This document shows positions 11,807 through 23,591 of a stretch of 64,000 nt of DNA, piece after piece. The stretch lies in the NCBI GenBank assembly GCA_963377175.1, contig CAUJNA010001891.1, forward strand, positions 513,779-577,778, given 5' to 3'. The translations under genes were made by a program, and so were the position numbers. Source of the stretch: Effrenium voratum (Eukaryota; Sar; Dinophyceae; Suessiales; Symbiodiniaceae). The notes under the pieces were generated by a model. That model had not been told where the DNA came from. It was given only the letters and a program-made list of their open reading frames with translations, and searched no databases. The first letter of the stretch is position 1; each line of letters opens with the position of its first letter.

Positions 11807-11944
11807 GGGGTTCTGCATAGAACCAAGTTGTTGGTGTTTTGTGTCAACATATCAGGGGCGGCCGGCTGCCCCCGGGCTGGGGTGCCGGAGAAAACAGCAA
11901 CGCACGAGGGGCAAGGGGGTGGCGGGGCTGGACAATGAATATAC

Positions 11945-12048
11945 GTGTATATATATATATATAGATGTAGATATATATATATATATGTATTTATATGAAA
12001 TATACATATCCCGTATGTATATATATATATATATACATATACACGTCA
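11945..12048. repeat. AT/TA microsatellite cluster
   Basis: Three (TA)n runs with GTATGTATA and AGATGTAG spacers, like the cluster at 865. The next 1.3 kb (12049-13360) shows no exon. Confidence 0.85.
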
Positions 12049-13360
12049 CCACATGTATTTGGCACAAGTATGGGTGTGTCTTATTTTCATGATAGCCATT
12101 TTTGGAGTTGCTTGAAATGAAGGGTCATCACAAGGGAAAGCATCCTGCTGTATGTCAAGACAGAACTTTCAACTTGAGGGAGGTAAGCCGCGTGTTTGGG
12201 GTGCATGAGTGCATGAATGATTGCCGGTGTGTTTGTTAAGCTGTCTCATAAATTGCACATCGCTCACAGCGTTGTTGTTTTTTTTCCGCGATTCGCGGAT
12301 GTGCATTTGTCTCAGTTTGCAAGTTTGCAAACAGCCTTTTTGATAATTTACATTCTAGCTTTGGTGCAATCTTTGGATAAGACCCTAGCTTTTCAAGTGA
12401 TTCCCTTGACGTTTGGATTAGGGAGCGGCGTTGCGTGTCTGAATTATGGTTGGACATTTGTCTAGCGTTTGCTTTTTGGTTAAACCTGGGCTCAAAGTCA
12501 AAGCTAGGTGGACTCCTGGGGGGGTGTTTTCTCAAAGTGATCCAGATTCCCTCTATGAATGGGACACCACCACATGTCCCCACAACCACTGGTTATTCTC
12601 GCAAAGTTCCTGGGTAGTTTGTGCATCATATGTCATAGCCAGCTCACCGATTCGTTAAAACAAGTTCACCATGACATTCTGTAGGTCCTTTACTTGGCCC
12701 CGAAGCCCAGCCCGGTAAATATGAGGGCCTTGAAGCCCCAAAGGCCTCAAATGAGGTCTTGGACTTTTAGGGTGGATATGTCTGATTTCGGGTTTTGGAC
12801 ATATTGTAGAATGTGCAGATGACTATGTTTGGCTTGCCCGCTTGACGCCAAGGACTGAGATGGGCGGCGAGCGAGTAGAGCTTATCGAGCCCTTCGGCTG
12901 CATTGTCGTGATTCCATGTGTAAAGATTGACCAAGACCTCTTTCGAAAATCAAGAGGAACATGGATGCTTTCTCCTATACCGGAAACTGGAATCCACTGG
13001 GTATGATTGTTCGATGGGGAGGCAAGGGGTTGCATTTGTGTTACTGCAGGGGGATACTTGTAGGGAACGTGCTCTCACAGTGGGATTACCTGATTACCTT
13101 TGCCTCTCTTGATTTTGCTTGTTTTCTCGACGACATCGATTTTATAGGAGTATGCCTCAAGAGGGACAGTGCTGATCTCAGCGAATAAGTACGGTTTCAG
13201 TGGGGTTCAACTCATTCAACACCAAATTGTCCAAAGGGACACCGCTCGGTTGTGATTGGCCAACCCCAAACCATTCGCAGCCAAGACGCATCGAGGGCTC
13301 TCCGAGTTTCAGAGCTGGGGTGGTCCTAAAAATTGACAGGCTCCAAATTGGTTGGTCTTG

Positions 13361-13471
13361 TAGGTCCAGTAGTGCCCTGTTGCCTTGTTTTGGCGGAGGG
13401 TTCCCCTACTAAAACAGACGAAACAGAAAAAAGTTGGTACCAACTTATTCTAACCCCACTGGAGGACTCAG
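13361..13471 (+). mobile_element. MITE-1 element
   Basis: TAGGTCCAGTAGTGCC, then GGAGGGTTCCCCTACTAAAA, then GGTACCAACTTATTCTAAC and a terminal CACTGGAGGAC. The left terminus lacks a few bases relative to the 15438 copy. Confidence 0.7.
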
Positions 13472-14304
13472 TTTTTCTGTCTGGCTTCCCCTCAAAACCA
13501 ATGAATTTAGGGGGTTTCCGACGAAATGAGAAACGCTCCGTGGCCTTGGCAAGCGCTCAGCGGTGTCCACTGCCTGATGGTTTATCTCCAACCGTGAACC
13601 GCGAGTCTAGGGGTAACTTCCATTTCCATTCTGAACCCAGGGATCCGAATCTTTTTAGACAACAAAAAAAACTTGGGGTACTGGCGATCGGTTTTTGAAA
13701 AGAAGGATGGCTAAAAAGAATGGGGAATCACCCCCTAGAAATAGTTCTTCCCATAGATCCTCCCTTTGCGCGCAGCAAGCAGGCGCCCAAGATTTTGCAG
13801 GGACGCTGGCTTTATGCTGGTTCCGCTCTCATCCTGAAAGATGTGGACACAACGGGAATCACGCACAATGGGGAATGCCAAGGGCGCATGTCCTTCTTGT
13901 TTCCCAGAAGTAGACCGAGAATCAAAGCAACATCGAGAGCCCCTAGATTCCTTCAGCCAAGCCCGAGCCCTGCTCTCTGCGACTTTTCACCCACGGGTGC
14001 AATTTGGGTCAACATATATCTGGGCTCGAAAGAGGGGTTTGTCTCCCAAATACGGGAATCCATCCTTGAACAGGGGCTCTCAGTTTCCTCGTGTTTTCCT
14101 TTTAACCGACCACACCAACATGCCATTCAACGATGGATCTTTGGAGAAAAGATATAGGTATGTCTCATGATAGGGGGTCCCCAAAAGACTAGGAATGGAT
14201 AGGAGGTCGCCAACAAAAAATGTGGTTCTCCTTTAAATGGTCCTGTAGACCAACCTCAACAAGGGCATTTCCATCCACAGGGTGGCTAAGCCGGGTGACT
14301 TCAG

Positions 14305-14377
14305 GTTGGCGGCGCAGCTTTACACCGCCGCTTGGCTCAGCGATGAGATTGGTCGCTGCGTGGGTGAAAATTCACAG
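14305..14377 (+). CDS. Putative internal exon (LAAQLYTAAW; unrecognised)
   Basis: It is bounded by GACTTCAG on the left and a GT donor (CACAG then GTTTCA) on the right. The frame starts with one base completing a codon and reads LAAQLYTAAWLSDEIGRCVG, then ENSQ: 24 codons with an amphipathic, protein-like composition. The next exon candidate, 14856, is about 480 bp downstream on the same strand. No family is recognised. Confidence 0.5.
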
Positions 14378-14855
14378 GTTTCAGCTCAAAACTGAGGCCT
14401 TTCGGGGTTGAGGGCCCTCATATTTAGGGTCCCTACAAAACTCCTAAAATCTCCTAGGGAAAGTCCTCCATTCAGTGTGGTTCCTTGTTCTTGAATCGAA
14501 GATGTTTGCCCCAAAAGGGCATGCAAGGATGGTGACTAGGGATACTTGCGCCATTTGATATTTGTCAAGGACCCGACAATGGTGGCAACCCCAAAAGGGT
14601 ATCCCTCTTAGGCCTTGCCGACAAACGAAGGCGCTAACACTGGGCTGTATAGAGATCGCCTGCCTGGGGTCAGCTTCTTGGTAACCCCTGGGTTCATTCC
14701 CAAAACCATGGGTCACGCCCTACCTATCCCCTATAAACCATCCGTCTGGTGGCTTCCCTTAAGGAAAGAGCCCTGGGTTCGACCCCCTACCACGGACCAC
14801 TCCCAACACGCCATCGCCGCCAGCGCTTCTTCAGCGCCGCCTCTCCGCCTCGCAG

Positions 14856-14892
14856 GTGGCCTTCCCTGATGGCATGAACGGAATCGCCTGGA
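14856..14892 (+). CDS. Putative small exon (VAFPDGMNGIAW)
   Basis: It follows CCGCCTCGCAG and reads VAFPDGMNGIAW to a GT donor (TGGA then GTCCGC). Without that donor the frame runs on through SPRLRALRGT. The upstream stretch 14790-14855 is open in the same frame (ALLQRRLSASQ), so the exon could begin earlier. The function is unknown, and it may belong with the exon at 14305. Confidence 0.4.
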
Positions 14893-15003
14893 GTCCGCGC
14901 CTCAGAGCGCTCAGAGGGACCAATTTGGTTGCGGTGATCCAGTTACGTGTCAACCTCCAAAGAAAGTACCCTCAAAACTGAGCTGGTGGTTGCTTGTGAG
15001 CTT

Positions 15004-15350
15004 CCATTTGGTGAAATGAATATTTGTTTCTTTCTTTTTTTTCCCCTGTTGGCTTTGAAGTTGGAATCTATCACTACTGGAAATATTTGTTTTTATTCTT
15101 TCCAGGGGACTTAAGCAAATGCAGGGGGGGGGGGAGCTGAACGCTTTTGGGCCAAAGGGGCTGTCCTATGAAGTTGAATGGAAGCGCAAAACCCTGGGAT
15201 TCAGTTACCCCCAGCAAAACAATGGTTGGGTTCATATCACCACCAATACTTACCGAAGGATGTTCCAAATTGGGTCGAACCCCAGGGCAAAGGTAAATCC
15301 CTACCTTTTCGGTGTGTCCCCTATCTTGCAGCATACCCAGGCCCATACCT
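15004..15350. repeat. Large dispersed repeat containing MITE-2, copy 1
   Basis: It begins with a MITE-2 copy (15004-15121, CCATTTGGTGAAATG to GACTTAAGCAAATG, with the family core GGAATCTATCACTACTGGA). It continues for about 230 bp with sequence shared with 20609-20825, including CTTTTGGGCC and CATTGGGTCGACCCC-like blocks. The similarity extends well beyond the MITE, so the two loci share a larger duplicated unit. Confidence 0.65.
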
Positions 15351-15437
15351 GTATATGGAGCGCAGTCCAAAGACCGATTTCTTTGCTTGGAGTTGCCAGG
15401 GATTGTGATCAACTTCGGAGAAAACTTAGAATGTGAA

Positions 15438-15554
15438 CTAGGTCCCCCAGTAGTGCGCTTGTACCGTTTTCTTTTTGGGGGAGGGTTCCCCTACTAAAAC
15501 AGACTACAGAAAAAGTTGGTACCCTTATTCCAACCTCTCTACTCGAGGACCTAG
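15438..15554 (+). mobile_element. MITE-1 element (near-complete)
   Basis: Left terminus CTAGGTCCCCCAGTAG, right terminus CTACTCGAGGACCTAG: imperfect 16-bp inverted repeats around 117 bp. The internal GGAGGGTTCCCCTACTAAAA and GTTGGTACCCTTATTC are shared by all copies. Confidence 0.8.
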
Positions 15555-15619
15555 GTGAAGGGTTCCTACGGGAGCCTTGGCCACCACCCACAGATGGAGT
15601 CTTGACCACAGCACACACG

Positions 15620-15728
15620 AATTTGGGTCAAAAATAGGGTAACCCCAAAATGGAAGCCTGGTAAATGGAAACATGGACTAAAATATGCGGTACATTTCCA
15701 GTTGGTTTTATTTTGACCTACACCCACA
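15620..15728. mobile_element. MITE-4-like element
   Basis: The ends are TTTGGGTCAAAAATAGG and TATTTTGACCTACACCC. Internally it has CCCCAAAATGGAAGCCTGG and GGAAACATGGAC, which recur at 19682. From 15729 to 17261 I see no gene. A frame near 16072-16190 (MRFCTVNGFTNEAETG) was considered and left out for lack of splice sites. Confidence 0.55.
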
Positions 15729-17261
15729 TGAATTTGGGTGGCATTTTGTTGGAAGGGATTGAGCTTTCTCTTCCAAGTCTTTGGAGCTACAGGAGATGGC
15801 TACCTGAAATCTAAAATAGGGAGCATCCTGGTTGGATGGTGCAAGAGGGACACAAATGGTAGTCTTCGCGCAAAACTGGGATCTCTGTTGAAAACAAGAT
15901 ATTTGAAGGTTCACAAAACGTGGATCAGACTCACACACATCAGGCAACTCCTAGTTGATGATGTAGACTGGTGGTTTGGGATGTTAAGGGGCAGCTTCAA
16001 ATCTTTTGGGAAAAGCCAACATTTTCAGACCGAAAACACCCTGCTTGGTGCATGAGGCTCCGACCCCACGATGCGGTTTTGCACGGTGAACGGCTTCACC
16101 AACGAGGCCGAAACTGGGCGATTCAACCGAAAACATGTGACCACGACCTCCCCCCAAAAAGTGCACGAGAGCGTGGGGAACCTTGGAGGTCGACTGAAGT
16201 CATTTTCAAGGTGCAGGTCTCAAAGCTGTTTTGTTTGAGCTCCATGTAGTTTAAGCAGTATACCGTTACTTGTTTATTTTTATTTTTGCGGATTCTTATG
16301 GTTGGAAGCCCTGATCTTCCAACTTGTTGATGGTTGCCAACTGATGGTTTCCGATTGGTTCCAGCCAATTGATGGTTTCCGATTGGTTCCAATCAAGCTT
16401 GTTTCGTTTGGCAACTGAAAGATTGTGGCTCGACGCATGATGACCAGGCGTCGCCCAAACAGCCTTTGAGGCCGCATTTTTGTCGCAAGGGCCACCTTGT
16501 TCAAAGCTAGTACGTGCCTGCTTCCCCGCAAGGTGGCATAGTATAACCCAGTTTCCTAGCACCCTTTTTCCTTTTCTGGGCCTTTTGTCCTTTCGCTGGA
16601 GGGGTACAGGAGGTCTCATGTTAATCAGCGGATTTGCCTTTGGGTTAAGAATTTGGTCGGTGCTTTCCCAATGCGCCTACACCACCCTTGGTGGCCCCTT
16701 TTTGGGCTCCTAGGGTTTCACTCACGAGGGCTTTTTCCCAGACCCGGGGGTTGCAGTTTTGCTGGCCCCCTTTTTGGGGGCGTTTTTGAGGGGCTTCAAC
16801 CGAGCGTCTGAGAGGGTGGTCCAGTTCTCGTCGAGTCGGATGTTTTCCGTCCAAGCTGTGGAGGTGATGTGGGGACAAATGCCGCCTTGGAAAGCATGGG
16901 ACGTCCAAATTAAGGGAGGTCGCATTTGACCTCTAAACCATCCAAAAACGGGGCCGACCCCGATAGTTTTGCGGACACAGTGGAATTACAGATGTGCCCC
17001 AGTGGGCTTTCTGGGATGTAGTTGGCACACACAATCCTTTGGACGGGGTATCGAGTTCTTCGAACGGATGGGTTCGACTCACACGATGATCAACTGGGCA
17101 GAGCGCATCCCACGGGCGGCATTGCCGTGCATCATTTGCTCATGATGTTTTAGTGTTCGAACGTTGGCTTTAGATGGAACTTGTCATACCTGTAGGACCG
17201 GTTTGCCTCGCTGATTTGGGGTGAGTACGTTTTACTGCTCTTCATAAATCGTGTTACCTCA

Positions 17262-17370
17262 CTCCCTGAGTTCCTGGACTCTAAACGTTTTGAGAAGACC
17301 ATCTTAGTGGTAAATATAAAGTTCGGACTTGTTTTGGCCTATCCACTCAGGAAGTGAGTGTCGTGAGGAC
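17262..17370. repeat. Dispersed repeat, copy 2 (partner at 1455)
   Basis: It shares GAGTTCCTGGACTCT and the CCTATCCACTC plus GTGAG segment with 1455-1645 in the same order. The remainder to 18415 is non-coding apart from a weak frame near 17868-17935. Confidence 0.5.
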
Positions 17371-18415
17371 CCGCTCAGTTCTTTGTCTCACTCTCAGGCC
17401 ATGGGTCAGACACGTCACAGGTTGAACAAATCACCAACTCACTACCCCCAGCCTGAAGCTAACTTCGAGTATTTTTTGTCTGAATGTTCAAGGGGCAAGT
17501 GAGAACATAGCAGAACCCAGACATTGGTCGGATCCCCAGTTCGATCAACAACTCGTGGAAGGTTCCATGTGGATGGCGTTCCTTCGGTCCAAAAGTCCCT
17601 TTTTTTTGTGGCTGCACAGGCAAGCGACCCAAGTTGCAACCAAAGTTCCATTGGTTTATCCGGACTCAGTCCTCAGTTGTTCAAAGCGGAGCTTTTGACC
17701 TTTTGGTGTTCCCTTTTTGGTCTATTTTTAGCCATGGCCTCCAAAGGTGATCACGTTTTAGTTCTTGCTCCTTTGGGCAAGTGAGGAAAACATGGCGCAG
17801 AAAATGCATCAATCCAGGGCAAAATGATGTAACACGCAACATCCGAAGTAGGGGGTGACTTGCCTGCGACTCGCGCTTCACGTTGCAGGCCGAAGCAACC
17901 GCTCTCTCGCAGGCCGGGTGCAGTCCGCATTTGCTCACACCTCCAGTTTTTTTTCCCCAACGGCTGGAATCTTGGGGTCTTTGACACTCCTTCTCGAGGT
18001 TCTGTAATGGAGAACAGGAAACCCACCACTTTGTAGGGTTTCCAAGTTTTGAAGAATCTGGTTCAGCTTGATCTCTCTTGCAGAAAGGGTGCCATCAACA
18101 AAAGGCACACATCTGTGGCTATTAATTTCAGGGGGGAAGGCTTTCAATTGTGGTCCACACGGTGAACTTGGAATGATGTCTACCGAAAGGGTCCCTCAAT
18201 TACAATTTATGTCTCCACTTGGGCGATGTGGTGGATTGGCAGTGAAATCCTGTTTGTTCTGGAAACCCAATGTAGCTTCTTTCTTGTGCCCTTGGCTTTG
18301 GCTCCCAACTGGCTTGGCTGATTTCAACTGGGTTATGGCTTAGTTGACTTGCAGCTGGTTGGTTTCAAAAGAAGCCTTGCACAATGGGGCTGCACATGTG
18401 AAACTTAAAAGGGCA

Positions 18416-18525
18416 GGGTACTGAGTACGTGGGTAGTAGGCCTGATTATAACCCACTTACCGTGGTGATAAGTCTCCTAAGTGGCTCACAACCAGGCTTG
18501 CTAACCGCTTATTAAGTACCCAGCC
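18416..18525. mobile_element. Palindromic foldback element (degenerate copy)
   Basis: The left arm (GGGTACTGAGTACGTGGG onward) and right arm (ending GCTTATTAAGTACCC) are imperfect reverse complements of about 43 bp. It belongs to the same family as the sharper copy at 54107-54206, which shares the CTTACTAAGTA-type ends and a TTATAACCCACTT core. Confidence 0.6.
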
Positions 18526-19681
18526 TTTTTAAGGATGGACATGTGGCATTCATCCCCTGTATAACAGGGCTCTCCCAAATGGTCAGGTACCCCACTTCCC
18601 TTTGACCTTGGATATGGGTTTGTCTATCCTATCTCACAACTACTTGTCATATATATATATATGTATCATATATTGTATTGTAATAAATTATGGGTGAAGT
18701 CTATTTTCAAAGGGTAGCTAAGGGTAGTTTTAAGGTCCATGAACTCGTTAAATGTTGGTTCCTCGAGAAACCAGTCCCCCCCCCCCTCCCTCAAGTTGCC
18801 CCCACCCCCAAAAAGGGAGCGTCGGCCGAGCTCTTCGTGTTTGTGATATGTCCGCAGGGCAGACAATCCCCAGCGATTTGCGGAACAACAAACAACACAT
18901 TTCAAGAACAGGCGTCAGTCGGTGGGTCACAGAGTGATTTGAAACATTAGAAGCTATGTTTGGAAACCACATTTGACCTTAAAAAGTGCAGGTGTACTCG
19001 GAAAAACAACAAACACCAGAAAAACAACTGGACCTTCCCTAAAAGTGCAGATCTTCTCGCAAAACATATTGAGCAGCAACCTGGCGCCGTAGTAAAGCCG
19101 CAATAGGCATCACAGGCAGGTCACGAAGGTGGGATCAGAATGCGAAAGCAGTTGGCAGTGGCTCGAGAAGGTCTCACGTCTTTTTTTCTGGCCGCGGAGG
19201 GAATAGCCACCTGAGCTTGCTCAAAACCGATTCGGGTAGGGGGGGGCGGACACTCCATGGGTGCGGAGATCCGGCTTGTTCATTCTTTAAGAGTTTGGTT
19301 CTGGGATCAGTTTAACACCGCTTGGTTTGGTTGTGACTCAGCTGATCCGTCTAATATTCGAGGTCCTTGAATTCGCGTCGTCGCACAACTGTATCTTTCA
19401 TGGGTCTTTGGATCCTTTGGATTTTGCAGTGAACCTGCAAAAGCTCAGAGTTGCGGGAGAAGCTGCTCACGTCTCGAGGCAAGCTCACCCTCCAATCGTG
19501 GAAGCGCACCAGGGTGTGGGCGTAGGCCATCCCCTTGACACCCTCCACTCCATGACTGACCCTGCCTACTTTATTCCTTTGGCCGATTGGGATCTGAGAA
19601 CTCCGGTTGACATGGCGAAATGTTTGGTGGTCCCCAAAACAACCGATGCCCAAAATGGAGGTTCAGGTCCATCATCCACCA

Positions 19682-19788
19682 TATGGCTGCGGCTCAAAGA
19701 AACCGGTACCAAAATGGAACCCTGGTAAGTGGAAACATGGACCAAAACCTGCGTAACCCCAGATCCTTAATTTTGAGCCATGCCCATA
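19682..19788. mobile_element. MITE-4 element
   Basis: Inverted termini GGCTGCGGCTCAAAG and AATTTTGAGCCATGCC, with internal ACCGGTACCAAAATGGAACC and AAGTGGAAACATGGACC. It is the reverse-oriented counterpart of 34709. The region 18526-19681 shows no gene. Confidence 0.65.
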
Positions 19789-19876
19789 TCCACCTGAAAA
19801 GAAATTAATGCCCTCACCCTTGCCCCGCGCATCTTCTCACCCTTGCCCCGCGTAACTTCGAACTTCGAGCTCGCAG

Positions 19877-19960
19877 GCGGGCATCCGCACCGGGGACGTT
19901 CTGGTCATGATCGACCAGGCCGGACGGGCCCAAGTTGGGGAGAACTCGCTGGTGCTCAGC
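19877..19960 (+). CDS. Putative PDZ-domain exon
   Basis: It follows CGAGCTCGCAG and ends at AGC before GTGGAA (GT donor), exactly 28 codons. It reads AGIRTGDVLVMIDQ, then AGRAQVGENSLVLS. The G(I/L)RxGDxLVxID core is the signature of the PDZ strand B-C region (carboxylate-binding family), where a new strand follows the GD turn. Known family behaviour is binding of C-terminal peptides as a scaffold. The rest of the domain would lie on neighbouring exons that I cannot place. The following bases (19968-20060) belong to a dispersed repeat (TGGGAATGAACCCAGG) also present near 31556 and, inverted, near 14690. Confidence 0.5.
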
Positions 19961-20491
19961 GTGGAATGTGGGAATGAACCCAGGCTTTGGTCCCCTTCAA
20001 GGATTCCACCAGTTGGATGGTTTATAAGGGTCATTCCCTTATTCCCTGCTGAGCACCAGCAAGAAGATGAGCTCACCTTAGTGACTCCTTGTTGCAGTCA
20101 GAAGTCTTTCCTTGTTGCCGGTTCTTGAGCCCGGTCCCAAAGGGTGGTTCGACGTGGTTTCCTCTTGCCGTCCCGTTTTTTCACAGCAAACAAGGTTTCA
20201 GAACCAGAGCCGCCAGAGATTGGGTGGAAATGAGTTTATTCTTTTTCGGGATTTTGTGTTTGTTGGGCGGCCCATCATTTTGGGTGGATAGGCTTGGTCC
20301 AACTTAAAGGTCTATATAGGTCTAAACCCCTCCCGCAGGATCCTTGAGTTTTCGCGTTTTGGTACGTGTGAAAATAGGCATTGGACCCCCGAAACGGACT
20401 TCTTGAAAATGTTTGGCTTCCTGCAAAACCAAGCAAACAAGAGTCCCTAGACCCTCAACTCACCCTCAACATCGGGAAATCGCCCTATCTT

Positions 20492-20825
20492 CCATTTGGT
20501 TAAGAATATATATTATTTTCCCCTCTTGGTTTTAAAGGGAATCTATCACTACTGGACTCTTACTGGACATATGTTTTGATTTTTTCCAGGGGGCGAAAAC
20601 GCAAATGGAGGGGGAGGGAGCTGAAAGCTTTTGGGCCTAAGGGGCCGTCCCATGAAGTTGAAAAGGTATAACCAAACGGGGTTCAGTTACCCCCATCCAA
20701 GCAATGCTTGAGTTCATATAACCACCAGTACTTACCTAATGATGTTCCACATTGGGTCGACCCCCAGGGCAAAAATAAACCCCTACCTTTTTGGGGTGTC
20801 CCCCATTTTGAAGCATACCCATGGA
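20492..20825. repeat. Large dispersed repeat containing MITE-2, copy 2
   Basis: The partner of 15004-15350. MITE-2 occupies 20492-20608 (CCATTTGGTTAAGAATAT to ACGCAAATGG). The shared tail includes GTTCAGTTACCCCCA and TTGGGTCGACCCC. The copy ends about 60 bp before the exon at 20886. Confidence 0.65.
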
Positions 20826-20885
20826 GGCTATGTTTCAAGGAAACTTGAGAGTCCAGGCACCCAAAGCACGGCCCATGTTCGCCAG

Positions 20886-20944
20886 GACCTGGTGTGCGGC
20901 ATGCCCTTCGGCACCGCCTGGCGGCCCAAGCTGGCGCGAAACGG
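20886..20944 (+). CDS. Putative internal exon (DLVCGMPFGTAWRP; unrecognised)
   Basis: The acceptor is TTCGCCAG. The frame reads DLVCGMPFGTAWRPKLARNG to a GT donor (ACGG then GTTGGC) in phase 2. The frame also continues open for 15 codons beyond it. The composition is protein-like and GC-rich compared with its surroundings. No family is recognised. Confidence 0.45.
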
Positions 20945-21293
20945 GTTGGCGAAGGGACAGCTTCTTGATTGCTGTTGGGCAGCGGAGCTTTAGCAGGGCT
21001 CCTTAAAAGAAAATCATTTTGCAACCATTTGAATCATGTTTCTTTTTCAACACCAAAATACGGGGAAACCACCATTGACAAGGCAATGTTCAGGTGCAGA
21101 ATGTAAGGATCCCTGTTTAGACTTTAACTTTTTGGTTGAAATCAAGTTTTTTCCATTGAACCCAACATAAGTTAAACTTTTTGCAGAGGGGACAACAGCA
21201 ACCATCCCTTTTGGAGAAAAAGCTGGCACTTTGTGGTTTCTACAAGGAAGCAAAGCCTCTGGGATCCAAATCTCCCCAGATAGCTGAAAGCTA

Positions 21294-21398
21294 TACCCTC
21301 CCACCAACTAACAAGGAAGTGCAAAAGGTCGTTGGAAAGGAGGAAAATAGTCGTTCTACAGGGGTTTGTGCACTTCCATGTTAGCTGATGGGAGGGTA
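21294..21398. mobile_element. MITE-3 element
   Basis: Left TACCCTCCCACCAACTAAC and right GTTAGCTGATGGGAGGGTA are inverted termini of about 20 bp. Internal GTGCAAA and GTTTGTGCACTTCC extend the foldback. Sister copies are at 27077 and 30739. Confidence 0.7.
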
Positions 21399-21718
21399 AG
21401 GGGTCCAACTTCAAACAAACAAGTGTGCGTGTGTGACAGAATGGTGGGTGCGATTGCTGGAGAGTGTTGAGAGGTTCTTAGGCTGTTGCCGTCGGTGCTG
21501 TTACGCACATTGCTCGAGTGTCCAGAGCGAGCAATTTTGATGTTGCGGTGCTGCCAAAACTCTCAGTTGCACAGGGCGCAATTGTAGGGTGCTGTTGCGT
21601 AAGGTGTTGGTGCGTGTAACCCATAGAATTGGCAGGGTGCTATTGCAGGTTTGCAGGCTGCTTTTTGTCGTTGCAGGGCTGTGCAGCGAAATATGATCAA
21701 GCACGGTTCTTTCTTTGC

Positions 21719-22300
21719 GCGTGTGTGTGTGTGTGTGTTTGATGTGTTGTTGTGTTGTGTTGTGTTGTGTGGGAGTGGTGCGCTGCGGTGCGGTGCAGTG
21801 TGGTGTGGTGTGTTGTGGTATGGTGCTCTGTCGTGTAGTGTTTTGCTGCGGTGTGTTCTGTTGTTTGTTTGTGTCTGTTTGTGTCGTTTGTTTGTTTGTT
21901 TGTTTGTTTGTTTGTTTGTTTGTTCGTCTGTTTGTTTGCTTGTTTGTTTGTTTGTTTGTTTGTTTGATTGTTTGTTTGTTTGTTTGTCTGTTTGTGTTGT
22001 TTAATTTGTTTTTGTGTTTGTTTGTTTTGGTTTGTTTTGTTTTGTTTGTTTGTTTGTTTGCTTGTTTGTTTGTTTGTTTGTTTGTTTGTTTGTTTGTTTT
22101 GCTTTATTTGTGTGTTTGTTAGATTGTTTGTTTGTTTGGCTTTGTTTTTGGTATGTTTGCTTGCCTGCCTGCCTGCCTGCCTGTCTGTCTGTCTGGCGGT
22201 CTGTCTGTGTGTATGTCTGCTTGGTTTGGGTTGCTTGTTTGCTTGCTTGTGTTTGCGTGTTTGTTTGGCTTGTTGGTTTGTTTTTGTTTGCTTCTGGTTT
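21719..22300. repeat. GT and TTTG/TTTGC compound microsatellite
   Basis: (GT)n, then about 400 bp of period-4 TTTG with GCTT, CCTG and TCTG variants. The very long Cys/Val/Leu frames on plus and Lys/Gln/Thr frames on minus are artefacts. Just downstream, 22345-22545 is open (AEWAGRISRWGTLVW) but lacks clear splice sites. Confidence 0.9.
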
Positions 22301-22560
22301 GCTGGTGGTGTCAAGTACGCAATAATGGAGCCCAAACCCAACCCCGAAACGAGCCAGCTGGGACCGACTTGCACCCTGCCGATTCGAGTAACCCCTATGT
22401 GAACCTTGATCTGCGAGAGTCGAGCAGGTTGCCAGCAGAATGGGCTGGGCGCATCTCAAGATGGGGCACCCTCGTTTGGACCGCTTTGAACGGTCTCAAA
22501 AACAGCAAAGGGGAAGCCAACAGCAGGAACCAACGTAAGTCTGTCTCAAAATAGGCAAGA

Positions 22561-22630
22561 ACATGGTTGTCGTTGGGAAACATTTCATATTTTTACGCTT
22601 ATTGCAGTTGAGTGGTTGAAATCCCACCAC
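22561..22630. repeat. Dispersed repeat, copy 2 (partner at 186)
   Basis: ACATGGTTGTCGTTGGGAAA and the following T-rich block with GTGGTTGAAATCCCACCAC mirror 186-255. The next 780 bp (to 23417) carry no exon that I can support. Confidence 0.55.
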
Positions 22631-23417
22631 TTAATTGCTAAAATTTGAGAACTGTTGCTCCCCAAACTCAAGGTCAACCATGAGAAGACTTCGATGGTGT
22701 CGAAGGGAAGAGGAAGCCAACCTTTTGCGTCTGCAACTTTGAGACAATTTGTTACTTCTCGCATGGACAGGGCCGAGAAGCATTGAATCTCCCTATGTTA
22801 TAGCGAGCTCACCTGGGGGTAGAACAAGCTCACCATGACAAAGGTCCTTTGCTTGGGGATCCCTTAATTCAGGTGTTGGAATTGTGTTAAAAATTGCAGA
22901 TCTAATACTGGGAAGGGGCCACACAAGTACAGTGGCATACCTATAATGATGACCGGTCACTAGATTAGTTAAAACCCCACAGCATCATTCTACTTATGTT
23001 TGCTTGCAGTGGCTATTTCCATGGTCGTTAATGGAGAACAGGGTTTGATGGACCTGTGATCATGGTAATAGTTCTAAGGGTTTTGGTCATCCAAGTAGAT
23101 ACCAGTTGCCTTGCTTGGAACACGCCAAAGTGAGCATTGTCCGACAGACAACCAGGAATTCCAGGTGGTCTGTCCCCCTTGAATACCGTGGTCCAAGACA
23201 GTCGGACGGAAGGAACTGTATAGGGACAATGCAAAGCCTTGAATTGTCGCTGACCTTGCGCTAAGTCGTCGCACATAACCTCTAATTTCTAGAATAAGCG
23301 AAACGTTTTATTTGTCTAAGCTGATTTGGTTGGCCATGCTGTGCTAATGATAGGAACATGAGGTACTCCCCTTCCAAGTGTTTTTCTCTTCGAGAGGTTT
23401 CAGTATTTTCTATAAGG

Positions 23418-23536
23418 CTAGGTCTCCCAGTAGTGCCCTTCTCTCCCCTTTTTCGGGGCAGGGTTCCGCTACAAAAATACACTACCGAAAAGAAAATCGG
23501 GTACCCTTATTCTAAACTCTCGACTGGAGGACCTAG
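23418..23536 (+). mobile_element. MITE-1 element
   Basis: CTAGGTCTCCCAGTAGTGCC at the left, CGACTGGAGGACCTAG at the right, with the family centre GGGTTCCGCTAC. It lies only 56 bp from a MITE-2 copy. Confidence 0.8.
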
Positions 23537-23591
23537 AAGGGGTGGGTAGCCCTGATCAGGAATGCTAGCTTCAGAGTTTTCCTCCAAACCT

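Noticed and set aside
14740..14800. tRNA-like GGGTTCGACCCC T-loop motif
   Set aside because: No acceptor or anticodon stem can be paired around it, and the segment is the inverse of a dispersed repeat seen at 19971 and 31556.
16072..16215. Possible exon starting MRFCTVNGFTNEAETG
   Set aside because: Another plus frame is equally open and no splice sites or recognisable motif support either.
21651..22459. Open frames of 100-225 codons over the TTTG array (plus Cys/Val/Leu, minus Lys/Gln/Thr)
   Set aside because: Period-4 repeats read through three codon types without stops; no motif or splice context.
22345..22545. Possible exon (VNLDLRESSRLPAEWAG...)
   Set aside because: The frame is continuous with the TTTG array upstream, has several AGs but no decisive acceptor or donor, and abuts a dispersed repeat.
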